Origin: Lycium barbarum
Taxonomy: Eukaryota > Streptophyta > Magnoliopsida > Solanales > Solanaceae
Length of the DNA stretch: 64,000 bases
Assembly (NCBI RefSeq): GCF_019175385.1
Contig: NC_083346.1
Span: 86,318,543-86,382,542 of the forward strand
Direction of reading: 5' to 3'
In this document: positions 49,084 to 60,663 of the stretch, one piece after another
Numbering within the stretch: position 1 is the stretch's first letter
Layout of the letters: every line of letters starts with the position of its first letter
Notes under the pieces: generated by a model
What the model was told of the DNA's origin: nothing
Database searches by the model: none
Seen by the model: the letters and a program-made list of their open reading frames with translations, nothing else
Program-made: the position numbers and the translations under genes

Positions 49084-52000
49084 ATGCCTCCGAAGAAGGC
49101 AACAGCAGCCCAGAAGGGCAAGGAAGGGATGACAGGCACTAGTCAGGCACAGCGAGTTACCCGGGCTCGTGTTTATGATTTGCCCGAGGTTGTGCCCCAT
49201 TCAGAGGGATCCGCTACACCACCACCGGCGGAGCCTGGAGCAGGTCCATCAGCAGCTCCAGGGGCCCGAGTACCCGCACCCGAGCCTCCAGCTCCTCAGC
49301 CAGGGGCGGAGGACAGGACACTGAGAGAGGCTGTGCAGTTATTGACCACACTGGTAGCGGGGCAGGCTCGCAGACGCGGGCGGAGAGATGATGACGATGA
49401 CGACAGGCGTGACAGCCTGAGGGTTCGAGAGTTCCTATTATGTGGCCCTCCAGAGTCTTTAAGGTCTAAGCCCGACGAGGACCCCCATGACTTTATTCGG
49501 GGGATGCGGCGCTCACTAGATTTGGTCAGGGCTTCAGAGACTGAGTCTGTTGAGTTGGCTTCGCATAGACTACGGGATGTTGCTGCTCACTGGTATGAGT
49601 CCTGGGAGCTATCCAGGGGTGAGGGTGCTACCCCAGCTACTTGGGATGAGTTCGTGACTGCTTTCACTCACCACTTTTTGCCCCCAGAGTTACGGCGGGC
49701 GCGGGTTGACCGATTTTTACATCTGCAGCAGAGGGGTGGGAGCGTCCGTGAGTATAATATGGAGTTTGATTGTTTGGCCCGGTATGCACCTGCCATAGTA
49801 GCAGATATGGCCGATCGGATGCACAGATACGTGATGGGGTTAGACCGCTATTTGATTGATGGTTGTATGGCGGTGGCATTGCAGACAGACATGGATATTG
49901 CCCGACTACAGGCTTATGCCCTGGGTATGGAGGACCGACATAGAGCTGATTATTCCAGCAGAGATCGGGACAGGAGGCCGCCCAAGAGGGCCAGATCCGC
50001 AGGTTATTCTGGAGATTCTCGAGGCGGACAGCCTCAGCAGCAGCAGTCAGGCAGACATCCTCCTCCGTCAGGCCGGGGTACACAGCTAGCCGGTAGGAGA
50101 TTTGACAGTGCAGGACAGTCTGGGGCTGGTCAGAGCTCCAGAACATCAGGGTCACAGATAGCCAGAGGTCCCAGCCAGCCCAGACCACCCAGGCCCCGTT
50201 GTTCCCACTGCGGGAAATCGCACCAGGGAGAGTGTTATCAACTTACTGGAGCCTATTTTTCATGCGGCGGTCAGGGCCATATTATGCGAGATTGTCCGTT
50301 GGCGAGCGGTTCTGGTAGTGTAGCTCAGCCGACGGGATCAGCCGCTGGTTCATCATCTGCTCCATCAGTTGCACGCCCTGCGGGGCGAGGTATGCCTGCA
50401 CCGGTGGGACGCGGTCGAGGTCGTGGCAGTGCTTCAGGTTCTAGCGGTCCCTCGAACCGCATATATGCATTAGCCAGTCGCCAGGACCAGGAGGCTTCAC
50501 CAAATGTCGTCACAGGTACATTACTGGTTTTCTCCAGATCCGTATATGCACTGATTGATCCTGGTTCTACTTTATCATATATTTCCCCGCTCGTTGCTAG
50601 TAAAATTGGGATAGTGTCTGAGCCTATAGAGCCATTTGAGGTAGCTACCTCGGTCGGGGATTGTATTATAGCGAGGCAGGTATACAGGGATTGTTCTGTG
50701 ACTATATGTGATCGCTGCACTAAAGCTGATTTGTAGAATTAGATATGCTGGAATTTGATGTCATTATGGGTATGGACTGGTTGGCTTCCTGTTATGCTAA
50801 TGTTGACTGCCAGAAAAAGGTAGTCCGTTTTCAGTTTCCAGGGGAACCAGTTATAGAGTGGTTCGGGTCTACGGCATCGCCGATGGGTAAGTTTATTTCG
50901 TACCTCAAGGCTAAGAAGATGATTCAGAAAGGTTACATCTATCATTTGGTTCGTGTGCACGATACTACAGCCGAGACGCCTACTCTTCAGTCTGTTCCGG
51001 TTGTTAGTGAGTTCCCAGATGTGTTTCCAGATGAGCTTCCGGGTCTTCCGCCTGAACGGGAGATAGATTTCACTATGGACTTGTTGCCGGATACGTAGCT
51101 TATATCTATTCCTCCATACAGAATGGCACCGGCTGAATTGAAGGAATTGAAAGAGCAGCTGAAAGATCTGTTAGATAAAGGCTTTATCAGACCCAGTACA
51201 TCACCCTGGGGAGCGCCGGTATTATTTGTAAGAAAGAAAGATGGGTCACTGCGAATGTGTATCGATTATCGGTAATTAAATAAGGTGACTATAAAGAATA
51301 AATATCCCCTCCCCCGGATTGATGATTTGTTTGATCCGTTCCAGGGTTCTAAATATTTTTCAAAGATAGATTTGCGCTCGGGTTATCATCAGGTGCGAGT
51401 GCGAGAATCAGATATCCCGGAGACTGCTTTCAGGACCCGGTACGGGCATTATGAATTCAGAGTGATGTCTTTCGGGCTGACTAATGCTCCAGCGGTATTC
51501 ATGGATCTGATAAATCGGGTATTTCGGCCTTTCCTGGATATGTTCGTGATTGTGTTTATCGATGATATTTTGATTTATTCACGATCAACAGAGGAGCATT
51601 CAGATCATTTGAGAACAGTACTTGGTATTCTTCGGCAACAAAAATTATATGGTAATTTTCCAAATGTGAATTCTGGTTAACTTCTGTGGCATTCTTGGGG
51701 CATATTGTCGGAGCAGATGGTATTCGGGTCGATATGCAGAAAATTGAAGTTGTACAGAATTGGCCCAGGCCTACTACACCGACAGAGATTCGCAGTTTTC
51801 TGGGGTTAGCCGGATATTATCGGAGGTTCGTGGAAAAAATTTCTTCTATTGCGGCACCACTAACGAAGCTTACTCAGAAATCAGCAAAATTTCAGTGGAC
51901 TGATGCCTGCGAGCGCAACTTTCAGATGTTGAAAGAAAAATTAATTACAGCTCCAGTTTTAGCCCTTCCAGAAGGATCAGACGGGTATGTTGTCTATTGT

Positions 52001-53926
52001 GATGCCTCTGGTATTGGGATAGGCTGTGTGTTGATGCAGCACGGTCGAGTTATAGCCTATGCCTCCCGGCAGCTCAGACCGCACGAGAAGAATTATCCCA
52101 CTCATGATCTTGAGTTGGCCGCGGTGATTCACGCTTTGAAGATTTGGTGGCACTATTTATATGGGGTCCATGTTGATATTTATACGGACCATAAGAGTCT
52201 CCAGTATATTTTTAAGCAGAAGGAACTGAATTTGCGGCAGAGAAGATGGCTTGAATTATTGAAAGATTATGACGTTGATATTCTGTACCATCCTGGGAAA
52301 GCCAATGTGGTAGCGGATGCACTTAGCCGCAAGTCTATGGGCAGCTTGGCTGATGTTCCACCTGGTAAGAAAGATTTGGTTCGTGAAATTCATCAGTTGG
52401 CCAGCCTTGGAGTTCGTTTGGCAGATTCTGGAGATTCTGTGGTTTCTATTCGTGCAGTTGCTGAATCATCTATTATAGAAGAAGTAAAGAAGCGACAGTT
52501 TGAGGATCCTATTCTGGTTCAGTACAGAGATGTGTCTCTTAATAAAATAAAGACTCCGTTTGAAATTTCGCCTGAAGGGGTATTATTATATGAAGGCAGA
52601 TTCTGTGTACCGGATGTTACAGGCTTACGGCGACAAATCATGGGCGAGACGCATAATGCACGGTATTCTGTTCATCCTGGTTCCACTAAAATGTATCATG
52701 ATCTCAAAAGTTTGTATTGGTGGGACGGTATGAAGAAAGATATTGCAGAGTTCGTTGGTCAGTGCCCAAATCGTCAGCAAGTTAAAATTAAACATCAGAA
52801 GCTCGGTGGATTATTACAGGAGATGGAAATTCCAGCCTGGAAATGGGAGATGATTAATATGGATTTCGTTGTTGGGTTACCACGCACTCCACGCAGGTAC
52901 GATTCTATTTGGGTTATTGTTGACAGATTGACGAAATCAGCCCACTTCCTCCCCGTCCGGACTACTTATTCGGCTGAGGATTATGCTAGATTATATATCA
53001 GAGAGATAGTCAGACTTCACGGAGTCCCTGTATCTATTATTACTGACCGAGGTGCCCAGTTTACGTCAAATTTCTGGAGGTCATTTCAGGAGGGATTAGG
53101 GACTCAGGTGAGCCTCAGTACAGCTTTTCATCCTCAGTCCGACGGGCAGGCCGAGCGCACTATTTAGATGCTGGAAGATATGTTGCGGGCCTGCGTTATT
53201 GATTTCAGAGGCAGCTGGGATGATCATTTGCTGCTTATTGAATTTGCCTATAATAACAGTTATCACTCCAGCATTCAGATGGCACCGTACGAAGCTCTTT
53301 ATGGCAGGAAATGCAGATCTCCTATTGGGTGGTTCGATGTGGGCGAAACCAAATTAATTGGGCCAGATGTGATCCAGGAAGCAGTTGATAAAGTAAAACT
53401 TATTCGGGAGTGATTATTGGCTGTACAGAGTCGACAGAAAGCATATGCAGACAGACGACGTCGACCATTAGATTTCCAGATTGGCGACTGGGTATTTCTG
53501 AAGGTGTCGCCTATGACGAGTGTTATGAGATTCGGTAAAAAGGGTAAGTTAAGCCCGCGGTATATCGGGCCGTATCAGATCATTCGGAAGATAGGCGAGG
53601 TCGCCTATGAGCTAGACTTACCATCTGATTTGGAGGCAGTGCACCCGGTATTTCATGTGTCCATGCTGTGAAAATGTATTGGTGATCCTTCCAGAATATT
53701 CCCAGTAAATGACATTCAGGTAACGGAGCATTTGTCTTATGAAGAGCAGCCTATAACTATTCTGGATCGGCAGGTCAGGAGACTACGCACTAAGGAAGTG
53801 CCTTCTGTTAAAGTCCTATGACGCAACAACAACTGGGAAGAGATGACCTGGGAGTCGGAGGAGGAGATGAGGAGGAAATATCCCCACTTGTTTCCTACGC
53901 CCACAGGTAATCTAAACTTTTTTTAA
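49084..53926 (+). pseudogene. gag-pol: E5 gag-pol polyprotein, nearly complete but interrupted
   Basis: The first frame (ATG 49084, MPPKKATAAQKGK) covers gag and protease to a frameshift at about 50733. The gag core lies at residues about 115-290. The main zinc knuckle has lost its first Cys (YFSCGGQGHIMRDC, about 50254-50295), while a second motif CSHCGKSHQGEC precedes it. Protease has [11 protein letters not shown] (about 50548) and MGMDWL. A TAG at 51096 and TAA at 51273 precede RT (FIDD about 51557). A one-base loss near 51657 shifts into the 51686 frame, which carries RNase H and integrase; the integrase zinc site reads CPNRQQ, with the last Cys replaced by Arg. Further stops begin at 53165, 53411, 53669 and 53819. 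The chromodomain-like end closes at TAA 53924-53926. Confidence 0.93.
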
Positions 53927-54018
53927 ACTTGTTGTATTAATCGATGGATGAATTATGTGTACTACTTACAAGAGAGGGACTCCCCCGTTATGCTCATAAG
54001 TCCTTATAAGAGTAATTT

Positions 54019-54053
54019 AACATTCGGGGACGAATGTTCTAAAGGGGGGGAGA
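54019..54053 (+). promoter_or_regulatory. E5 pre-PPT hairpin and polypurine tract
   Basis: AACATTCG-GGGA-CGAATGTT (54019-54038) has perfect 8-bp arms. AAAGGGGGGGAGA runs up to the 3' LTR at 54055. Confidence 0.85.
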
Positions 54054-54054
54054 A

Positions 54055-56953
54055 TGTCATGTCCCGTGTTTTCGCATAATTGGAAATTTTGAAAATAATT
54101 GAGACTTGTATGTTATAAGGCCATATCTTTGATTTTAGTTAATATGTCTATGTTGTTTATGAAAATATTGGTGTGGAAATGTAGAGGAAGTCTAAGGACA
54201 AAAATTGGAATTCCGGAAATTGGTTTCGGGAATTACAAAACGAGATTTCAACGAATTGGGACAAGAAAAATTTGAAGGAAAATTGAAGCCCAAGACCATG
54301 GGGTGGCCGGCCATGAGGCCTTGGCCCAAGACCCATTTAATAGTCAAGTGCTTTCCATGTGCCTACTAATCAATTATGTATATAGGTATGCTTATCCTTA
54401 GAGAAATCTAGAAACAAAATTAAAAAAACTCATCCTTGAGTTCTTGAACCCCATTCGGCCGAACCCCTTGTTCCAAAAAAAAAAAAAAATCTCTAGCCTT
54501 GGATTTTGGTCTAAAAATCTTGTTCGTCTCATATTTGTAGCAGGTACAAGATGCTCTTCGACGTGATACAATTTGTTTGGCGAAAGAATCACGTTTGCGA
54601 CAAGTCGGAATTTCAAGATAAGGTAAGGATTTTGTCACTTTTGTGTTATGGAATTCGTAAGAATATTATAAGGATTGAGAATAGACGAGAATTCCGTAGT
54701 TTTGGTGTGTGTGTGAAACCGTGGGTGTGTGTGTGTGTGGTGAAGTGGCCGTGAGCCATGTCATGGTGAAGGCAAGGTGAATTTTGATTTTGTTTAGTTT
54801 GTTAGTTGCGTCGTTGTGGCATTTATGACGTAAATGAATGTTTAACGAGTTGAATTGGCATTGAAAATGATTGCGGGTCCTTATGGGAAATTATATGATT
54901 TTTGTATATTCGTATATAATTGTGAAAGTAAGACTTTAAATGTGAATTATGGTTGTTGTTAATGAATTTGGAATGAAACAATGCAAGTTAGTATGTTCGT
55001 CGTAGTTGTGGACGTTTTGAATAGAATATGGAAAGTAGCGGATTGCTTAAATTCATGTATATCGTTTGGAATATTATTGGAATGTGTTTGAATAACTTTG
55101 AATGAGTAAATGAATATGATAATGTGGATGTGGTGAAGTTTGGATGAAAGTTGTTGATTTATGTAGAAAGAAAGAATATTGACGTTAGAGTGATTTTGTT
55201 ATGACATGTGATGATTGTGATACTGTGGGTTGTTGTTGTTGTTGTATATGGAGCCCAGCTAAGTCTCGGGGTGATATATATATATGGGGGAAATGCTGCC
55301 GAAATTTCGGTAGACAAAAATGAGGTTAAGTGAATTCTTAAGCCTTGAAATCCCTAATTGGTAACTTTGACCATTTGCAGATCCTGAGCGAAACGGGACT
55401 TGAGTTTCGGGCGAGCGTAAGACGCATATAAGGTATGTAAGGCTACCCATTCCTTCTTTTGGCATGTCTTAGGTATACTAGGTCGATATTGGAGCCCCGA
55501 GGGCAATTCTGTTCCTAGAAATCCGAATTGGAAATTTAGTATTATTCATTCAATTGAATTGAATTATAAAACTCATATTATATTGAAAAGTGATCTAATG
55601 TCCGAAACTTTTGTAAATGTAATCAAGTTGCCTCGAGACTTCCATGTATGATTCCATAGACCCCAAATGTCTGTGATTCATGTCCGCCACCTCGACTTGA
55701 CCCGCGGTGGGCCCGCTAGCATCGAGACTTCTTTGTTTGCTCTATTATGCCCATTCTTGTCTAATGTCGGCAAAACACTTTTGGGTATGAATTTGGCTAT
55801 CATAAAATAATGTTTGACTGCCACGATATTCTAAACTATATTTTGAACCATAAATACTATGTTGGAAATACTTTTGTGAAACGAACCCCGTATTGACTAG
55901 TTATTCAAACTATTTGATTAATGAGTTAGCATATGATATTATCAAGTTTCAAAAGGTGTTTTGACTTATAAGTTGCATTGTTTGCTCACGACTCCGCTCG
56001 TGCCCTTATTATGACTTCATTCACCGGTTCCCGGGCCGGTTATGATTCGTGCGCGCTATGATAAATTCGGCCGTATGCTGTGTTACGGTTCCCGAGACCT
56101 CGCCATAGGGCCGGGTTCCGTTTGGAGTTATGCTGTGATATGGCTGGTGATATGCTATGCTGATATGTGTGCTCGGGGATGTACGGAGATTTGAACCTTC
56201 CGGTGTTATGCTGTGTGTGGCACCAGCGTCGGAGTGGTGACCACGTTCCTGAGCTTTGCATGATTTTGTTTGCATTACATATATATGGTTTTGATACAGA
56301 TTTTGATATACTGTTCGGTATTTCCCCTGTGTATCCTGTTTGTCTTCAGTTATGGCTCATATTTCTGTACTCTATGCTTTACATACTCAGTACATCTTTC
56401 GTACTGACCCCCTTTCTTCGGGGGCTGCGTTTCATGCCCGCAGGTACAGACACAGGTGATCCATCACTGTAGGCTTCACTTTCTGCTATTTCGGAGTACT
56501 CCCTTTTGATCCGGAGTCCACTTTTGGTACATAAATCTTTTGTTATGTATATATTTCTGTATATCTGACTATTTGGGTACAGCGGGGCCCTGTCCCGTCA
56601 TATGATTCTGTCGGTCTGTTTAGAGGTCTGTGGACATGTTTGTGGGTTGGGTCTTTTTGTACGGATGTGTGTATATGATGTGTTTGGGCGATCCCATTCG
56701 CCGCGGCAGCCGGTCCGCATATGTTTACATGTTGCCTTGTTTGCCGGTGTGGCCTTTGTTGGTATTTTTTGTGCGCAGGGTTATTTTGGATAGTCTGTAA
56801 AACAAAGGAAACTCTGCCGAAATTTTTCTGGAAATTATCTAAATTTAGAATATAGCCTTGACGGCTTCTACTATATACTTGAATGCATTTGATAGATGGG
56901 TTTGGGTGCCCAGATCGGGCACTAGTCACGGCCTACGGGGTTGGGTCGTGACA
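54055..56953 (+). repeat. E5 3' LTR (2899 bp)
   Basis: It starts TGTCATGTCCC and ends GGGTCGTGACA. It retains TGGCCGGCCA (54304-54313) within the 36-bp segment missing from the 5' LTR. The splice donor is at 54620-54627 and CAGTAC/GTACTG at 56388-56406. Confidence 0.95.
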
Positions 56954-56958
56954 GTGAG

Positions 56959-57751
56959 TATATGATGATACGAATCCACTGAGCCTATAGCGTCGGGCAT
57001 GACACCGCTAAGGCGTGCTGCTTATGATTACACCGAGACTATAGGGCCGGGCATGACACTGCTAAGGCGGGCTGCTTATGATTACACCTTGCCTAGAGGG
57101 TCGGACATGACACCACTAGTGAGCGGTGTACGATGATTACCCGGACACTGGTTAATGATGAAGGTATACAAGATATGTTGATATAGGTGATATGTATAGC
57201 ATGTGTTCTCTTTAAAAGGTTAAGTAGGTTATATCTTCATCTCATGTTTCATGATTTCTTTATTATGTCGATTTTATTCATGCGTTACATACTCAATACA
57301 ATGTTCGTACTGATGTCCTTTCTCTTTGGACGCTGTGTTCATGCCCACAGGTAGACAGGGAGGCGACCCAGACTCATAGGAGCTAATCAGCAGAGTCACG
57401 AGAGCACTCCATTATTTCGGAGGTACTATTTGATTTATTGTTTTGTGTACCAATTTGGGCACGACGGGGTCCTGTCCCGTCCTTATGTCTAGTACTCTAG
57501 TAGAGACTCGTAGATACGTATGTGTGGGTAATATGGTCTCATGATTTCCTCATTGTATGATATATTATTTTTGATAGCCGAAGGGTTATGTATATAAAAG
57601 TAGTTATGTTTTTAGAAGTGATAATGGGTTTCCTATGATCAGAAGTATGAGAATAATAAATGAATGCAAGTAAGCATGATGGGTAGTAGAATGAGTGATG
57701 ATCGGTAGTTTTCTCCATGTACCTGTCATGGCCCCTAGTCGGGTCGTGACA
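56959..57751 (+). repeat. E4 5' LTR, second part
   Basis: It continues from 46026 after E5's duplication. It holds tandem units of about 60 bp around 'cgggcatgacac.gctaaggcg' (about 56990-57130), a decayed CAATAC/GTACTG repeat (57294-57312), GTCC/GGAC (57315-57331) and a perfect GACGGG/CCCGTC hairpin (57463-57481), and ends GGGTCGTGACA. Confidence 0.9.
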
Positions 57752-57755
57752 AAAG

Positions 57756-57769
57756 GGTTATCAGAGCAG
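57756..57769 (+). promoter_or_regulatory. E4 primer binding site, degraded
   Basis: It reads GGTTATCAGAGCAG where TGGTATCAGAGC is expected, 4 bases after the LTR end. Confidence 0.75.
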
Positions 57770-57812
57770 TTCAGTCCTAGGAAGTGTCTACGGGCCGTGT
57801 CTAGTAGAGTCT

Positions 57813-57847
57813 TGTTTATGGTGTGTTGCACGCCACATCTATAAACA
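57813..57847 (+). promoter_or_regulatory. Leader stem-loop, degenerate loop (E4)
   Basis: Arms TGTTTAT (57813-57819) and ATAAACA (57841-57847) and inner TGTG/CACA are intact. The loop hexamer is GCACGC, one G-to-A change from the palindrome GCGCGC in E2. It begins 57 nt after the primer site. Confidence 0.55.
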
Positions 57848-57946
57848 GGAGACTACAAGGCATTTAGGAAAAATGACCATTCTTCATCATGTTAGATCGT
57901 GGGATAGAGCTATATTATAAGATTTTCTCCTCCATAATGGTGTGTT

Positions 57947-58295
57947 ATGATTTCAGCGATACCGGTAAAGAGAAAAGCTACCGCCGCCCAGAAGGGCAAG
58001 GCTACTACCGCACGGCGAGTGGAGAGGGAGCCGCCAACTAATGAAGAAGAAGGTGAATCACATAATGAGGCTCCTTCTAATACCTCTCTCATTCCGCCTA
58101 ACTTAGAAGAACAAGAGGGAGTTTCAGCTCCAGCTCCTATGCCTACAGTTGCTCCACCGGCTGCTTCGGGTCAACAAATGACCGAACCTATTCATTTATT
58201 GACACAGTTAGTTGCCGCCCAGGCACAGCGACAGAGTTTGGGTCCAAGTGACAGGGCAGTTAGAACTAGAGCCCGTGATTTTATGAGTTTAAATC
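57947..58295 (+). pseudogene. gag: E4 gag, N-terminal part, cut by S2
   Basis: The frame opens at ATG 57947, but the family start codon (57959) is ATA, so the upstream ATG may not be the true start. It reads through the low-complexity Pro/Ala region and 'QLVAAQAQRQSLG' to 'RARDFMSLN', where S2 interrupts. Decoding past 58295 is LTR sequence, not gag. Confidence 0.8.
57951..57956 (+). promoter_or_regulatory. Candidate splice acceptor before E4 gag
   Basis: A TTTCAG lies 2 bases before the codon equivalent to the gag ATG of E3/E5, which here reads ATA. Confidence 0.45.
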
Positions 58296-60663
58296 TGTCA
58301 CGACCCGACCAGGGGCCGCGATGGGTACCCTGGGCTAGCCACCGAGCACCCCTCATTCTACTGCTTATCATACTCATTAAACGTCCTTTTATCAAAATCA
58401 TACTCAAGTTATAAGAAAAATCATCTTTCATTCGAAGATATAAATACTTTTATATGCACAAGACTTTTTGGTCATTGAAATAATATATATATGCATGGTA
58501 GCAACCTCGTGAGACCATTTTACCCACACTGCGTATCTACGAGCCTCTACTAGAGTACTAGACATATGGATGGGACAGGACCCCGTCGTGCCCAAAACAT
58601 ACATGTACAAAAAAGGATAACCATAAGCACCTCCGGAATAATGGGGTGCTCTCAAAACAGTTAACAGCTCCTACGAGTCTGGATCAAGATCACCTCCCTG
58701 TCTACCTGTGGGCATGAACACAGCGTCCAAAGAAAACGAACGTCAGTACGAACATTGTACTGAGTATGAGAGGCATAAACAATAATATCACATCAATGAA
58801 ATAAAGGGAGTATCAATAAGGAACATATGTATCTGACTGTCAAATAGAAAGGAAGTGATGCATGCTAGCTTACTCATAATCATCATCATATCATATATGA
58901 AAATATATATATATATATAAGCTGCCCGTCCATATCGGATCAGTGTAAATAATCATTAGCCTGCGTCCAGGCCTCCCGCGTCCGGGGTATCATCTCATGC
59001 CGCCTACTAGTGGTGTCTGCCGATGCCGTCTGGCCATAGTGTATAGCTGCCCACCTTAGCGGTGACTGCCTGGCCAATTAGACGTGGTGTTATATCATCA
59101 TCATAATATGCTCATCATAGTGCATGCATAAAGACTCAAGGACAACTATGCTTTATCGGGGTGACGGAAGATAGTGATTCCCCGAATTCCTTATGGAGCA
59201 CTCATTAACATCCTGCCTCACCTTGAAGGGAATAGTATATGAGGTGAGTGTAAGCAATAAATGACATCATTAACGATTAAGGAACATCATATCATGAACA
59301 TCTATAACTTCTGTACTCTTAACTCATTACCTTGTGTAGCTATTTAGGGATATAGACTCATATCTTTCCAGAACTTAAGAGATTCATGGAGAAGAAAGAA
59401 AAGTCATTCTATAGGGCTCATGCCATAGAAAGAAAGGACTAGCCTCACATACCTTTTGCGCTTAACTAATCTATCGTTCGCTTGGTTTCCTTTGGTGCCC
59501 ACGTTCCTACCTTCAAGAGGAATCGCATTGACATTAGTTACTCGGCTATAAGAACATTTCACTATTTCTAGGGAAACTTGGGCAGCACTTCCTTTGTTTA
59601 TACTACTTTTCCGACATTCTATATCAACTCCCAAACGTTAATAAAAACACTCACAATATAGCAACAACAATCATCATTTACCTACACTTCCCACAATTCA
59701 CCATTTCTCTTTGATTTCTCCACAACTATGGTCATAATTAATTATTGCACTTTTTCACAAATAATACTTATTCCATATTCTAGATGTCGTACATAACATA
59801 TTTACAATCACAGCATACCAATATTCATCATCCACCCCAAACTACTATTCAACAATGACACTATTCACATATTCATGACCCAATTTCTATGTCTTTCCAC
59901 AATCCAGGTGTTAAAACATTCAACCACTCACTCCATATAAAAGGGTCATAAAACTTACCTTAGATGATGGATGAACAACACTCAAGTGGAGCTTCTCTTC
60001 TTGCACCAAAACCCTAACTCACTTCTCTTGTGTTTTCTTGGCTTAGATTAACTTTTAATGGGTTTCATACACTTGATTTCATGGATTTGGTGTAGTTGAC
60101 CAAGGTTTTCCTTTGATTTCTTGTGGGTGAATGATGGAGAAGGTTCTAGAGGGTTCTTGGAAAGAGGGGAGTGGAAGATGAAATGAAATAAAATGGAGGA
60201 GGGTCCTTATATTAATTCATGAAATTAGTCCTGACCATGATGTGCGGTGCGATCGACGGAGCATCGATTGGATCGACGGGGCGTCGATCTGGGCGTCGAA
60301 GCCGTTAAATTTCCAGTGAGCAATCTGTCATTTCCTGACATTCGACGGTGAGAAGGACGGTTTGTCGAACTGATCGACGGAGCGTCAACCTGTTCGTTGA
60401 ATGGTCTTCGCTCCAGCTAAAATTTACGACACAATTGACGGAGTGTCGACTCGTTCGACGGTACAAAGAACGACCGTCGAAACCCTCTCTCGCAGAACTG
60501 CGGTGAAGGTTCATTTAACGAGCTTTTCCCCCTTTCCTTTAACTTCTTTGGAATCTTAATTAGGATTATTAAGTATCCCTTCTTACTTGTAGGGACATCA
60601 TGTTCACCTTAACTTTTGTTAGTCCCTTCACCGCTCAGCAACCCAAAGTTCCGAGGTGTAACA
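58296..60663 (-). mobile_element. S2: solo LTR (2368 bp) inside E4 gag
   Basis: On the minus strand it starts TGTTACACCTCGG (60663) and ends GGTCGGGTCGTGACA (58296), so it is of the E4 LTR type. Flanks AAATC (58291-58295) and AATTC (60664-60668) are a target duplication with one mismatch. No primer site or internal region exists, so recombination between two LTRs probably left it. It carries the palindrome zone (60240-60490), the TATA-like TTAATATAAGG (60205-60215), a splice donor (59954-59961) and CAGTAC/GTACTG (58744-58762). Confidence 0.88.
60240..60490 (-). promoter_or_regulatory. Palindrome zone of S2
   Basis: Many ATCGACGG..CGTCGAT units are present, the best being GATCGACG-GGG-CGTCGATC (60271-60289). 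On the minus strand the TATA-like box at 60205-60215 lies just downstream. Confidence 0.65.

Larger units (their letters stand above)
46027..56953 (+). mobile_element. E5: young Ty3/Gypsy chromovirus nested in the E4 LTR
   Basis: It is 10,927 bp with LTRs of 2853 and 2899 bp and the duplication GTGAG (46022-46026 and 56954-56958). Primer site, purine tract and gag-pol with chromodomain are all present. The LTRs are about 1-2% different by eye. It belongs to the same lineage as E3 and is the best-preserved coding copy in the window, but has two clear frameshifts and several stops. Confidence 0.95.

Noticed and set aside
49664..50188. 174-residue minus-strand frame at 49664-50188
   Set aside because: Shadow of E5 gag in the opposite strand.
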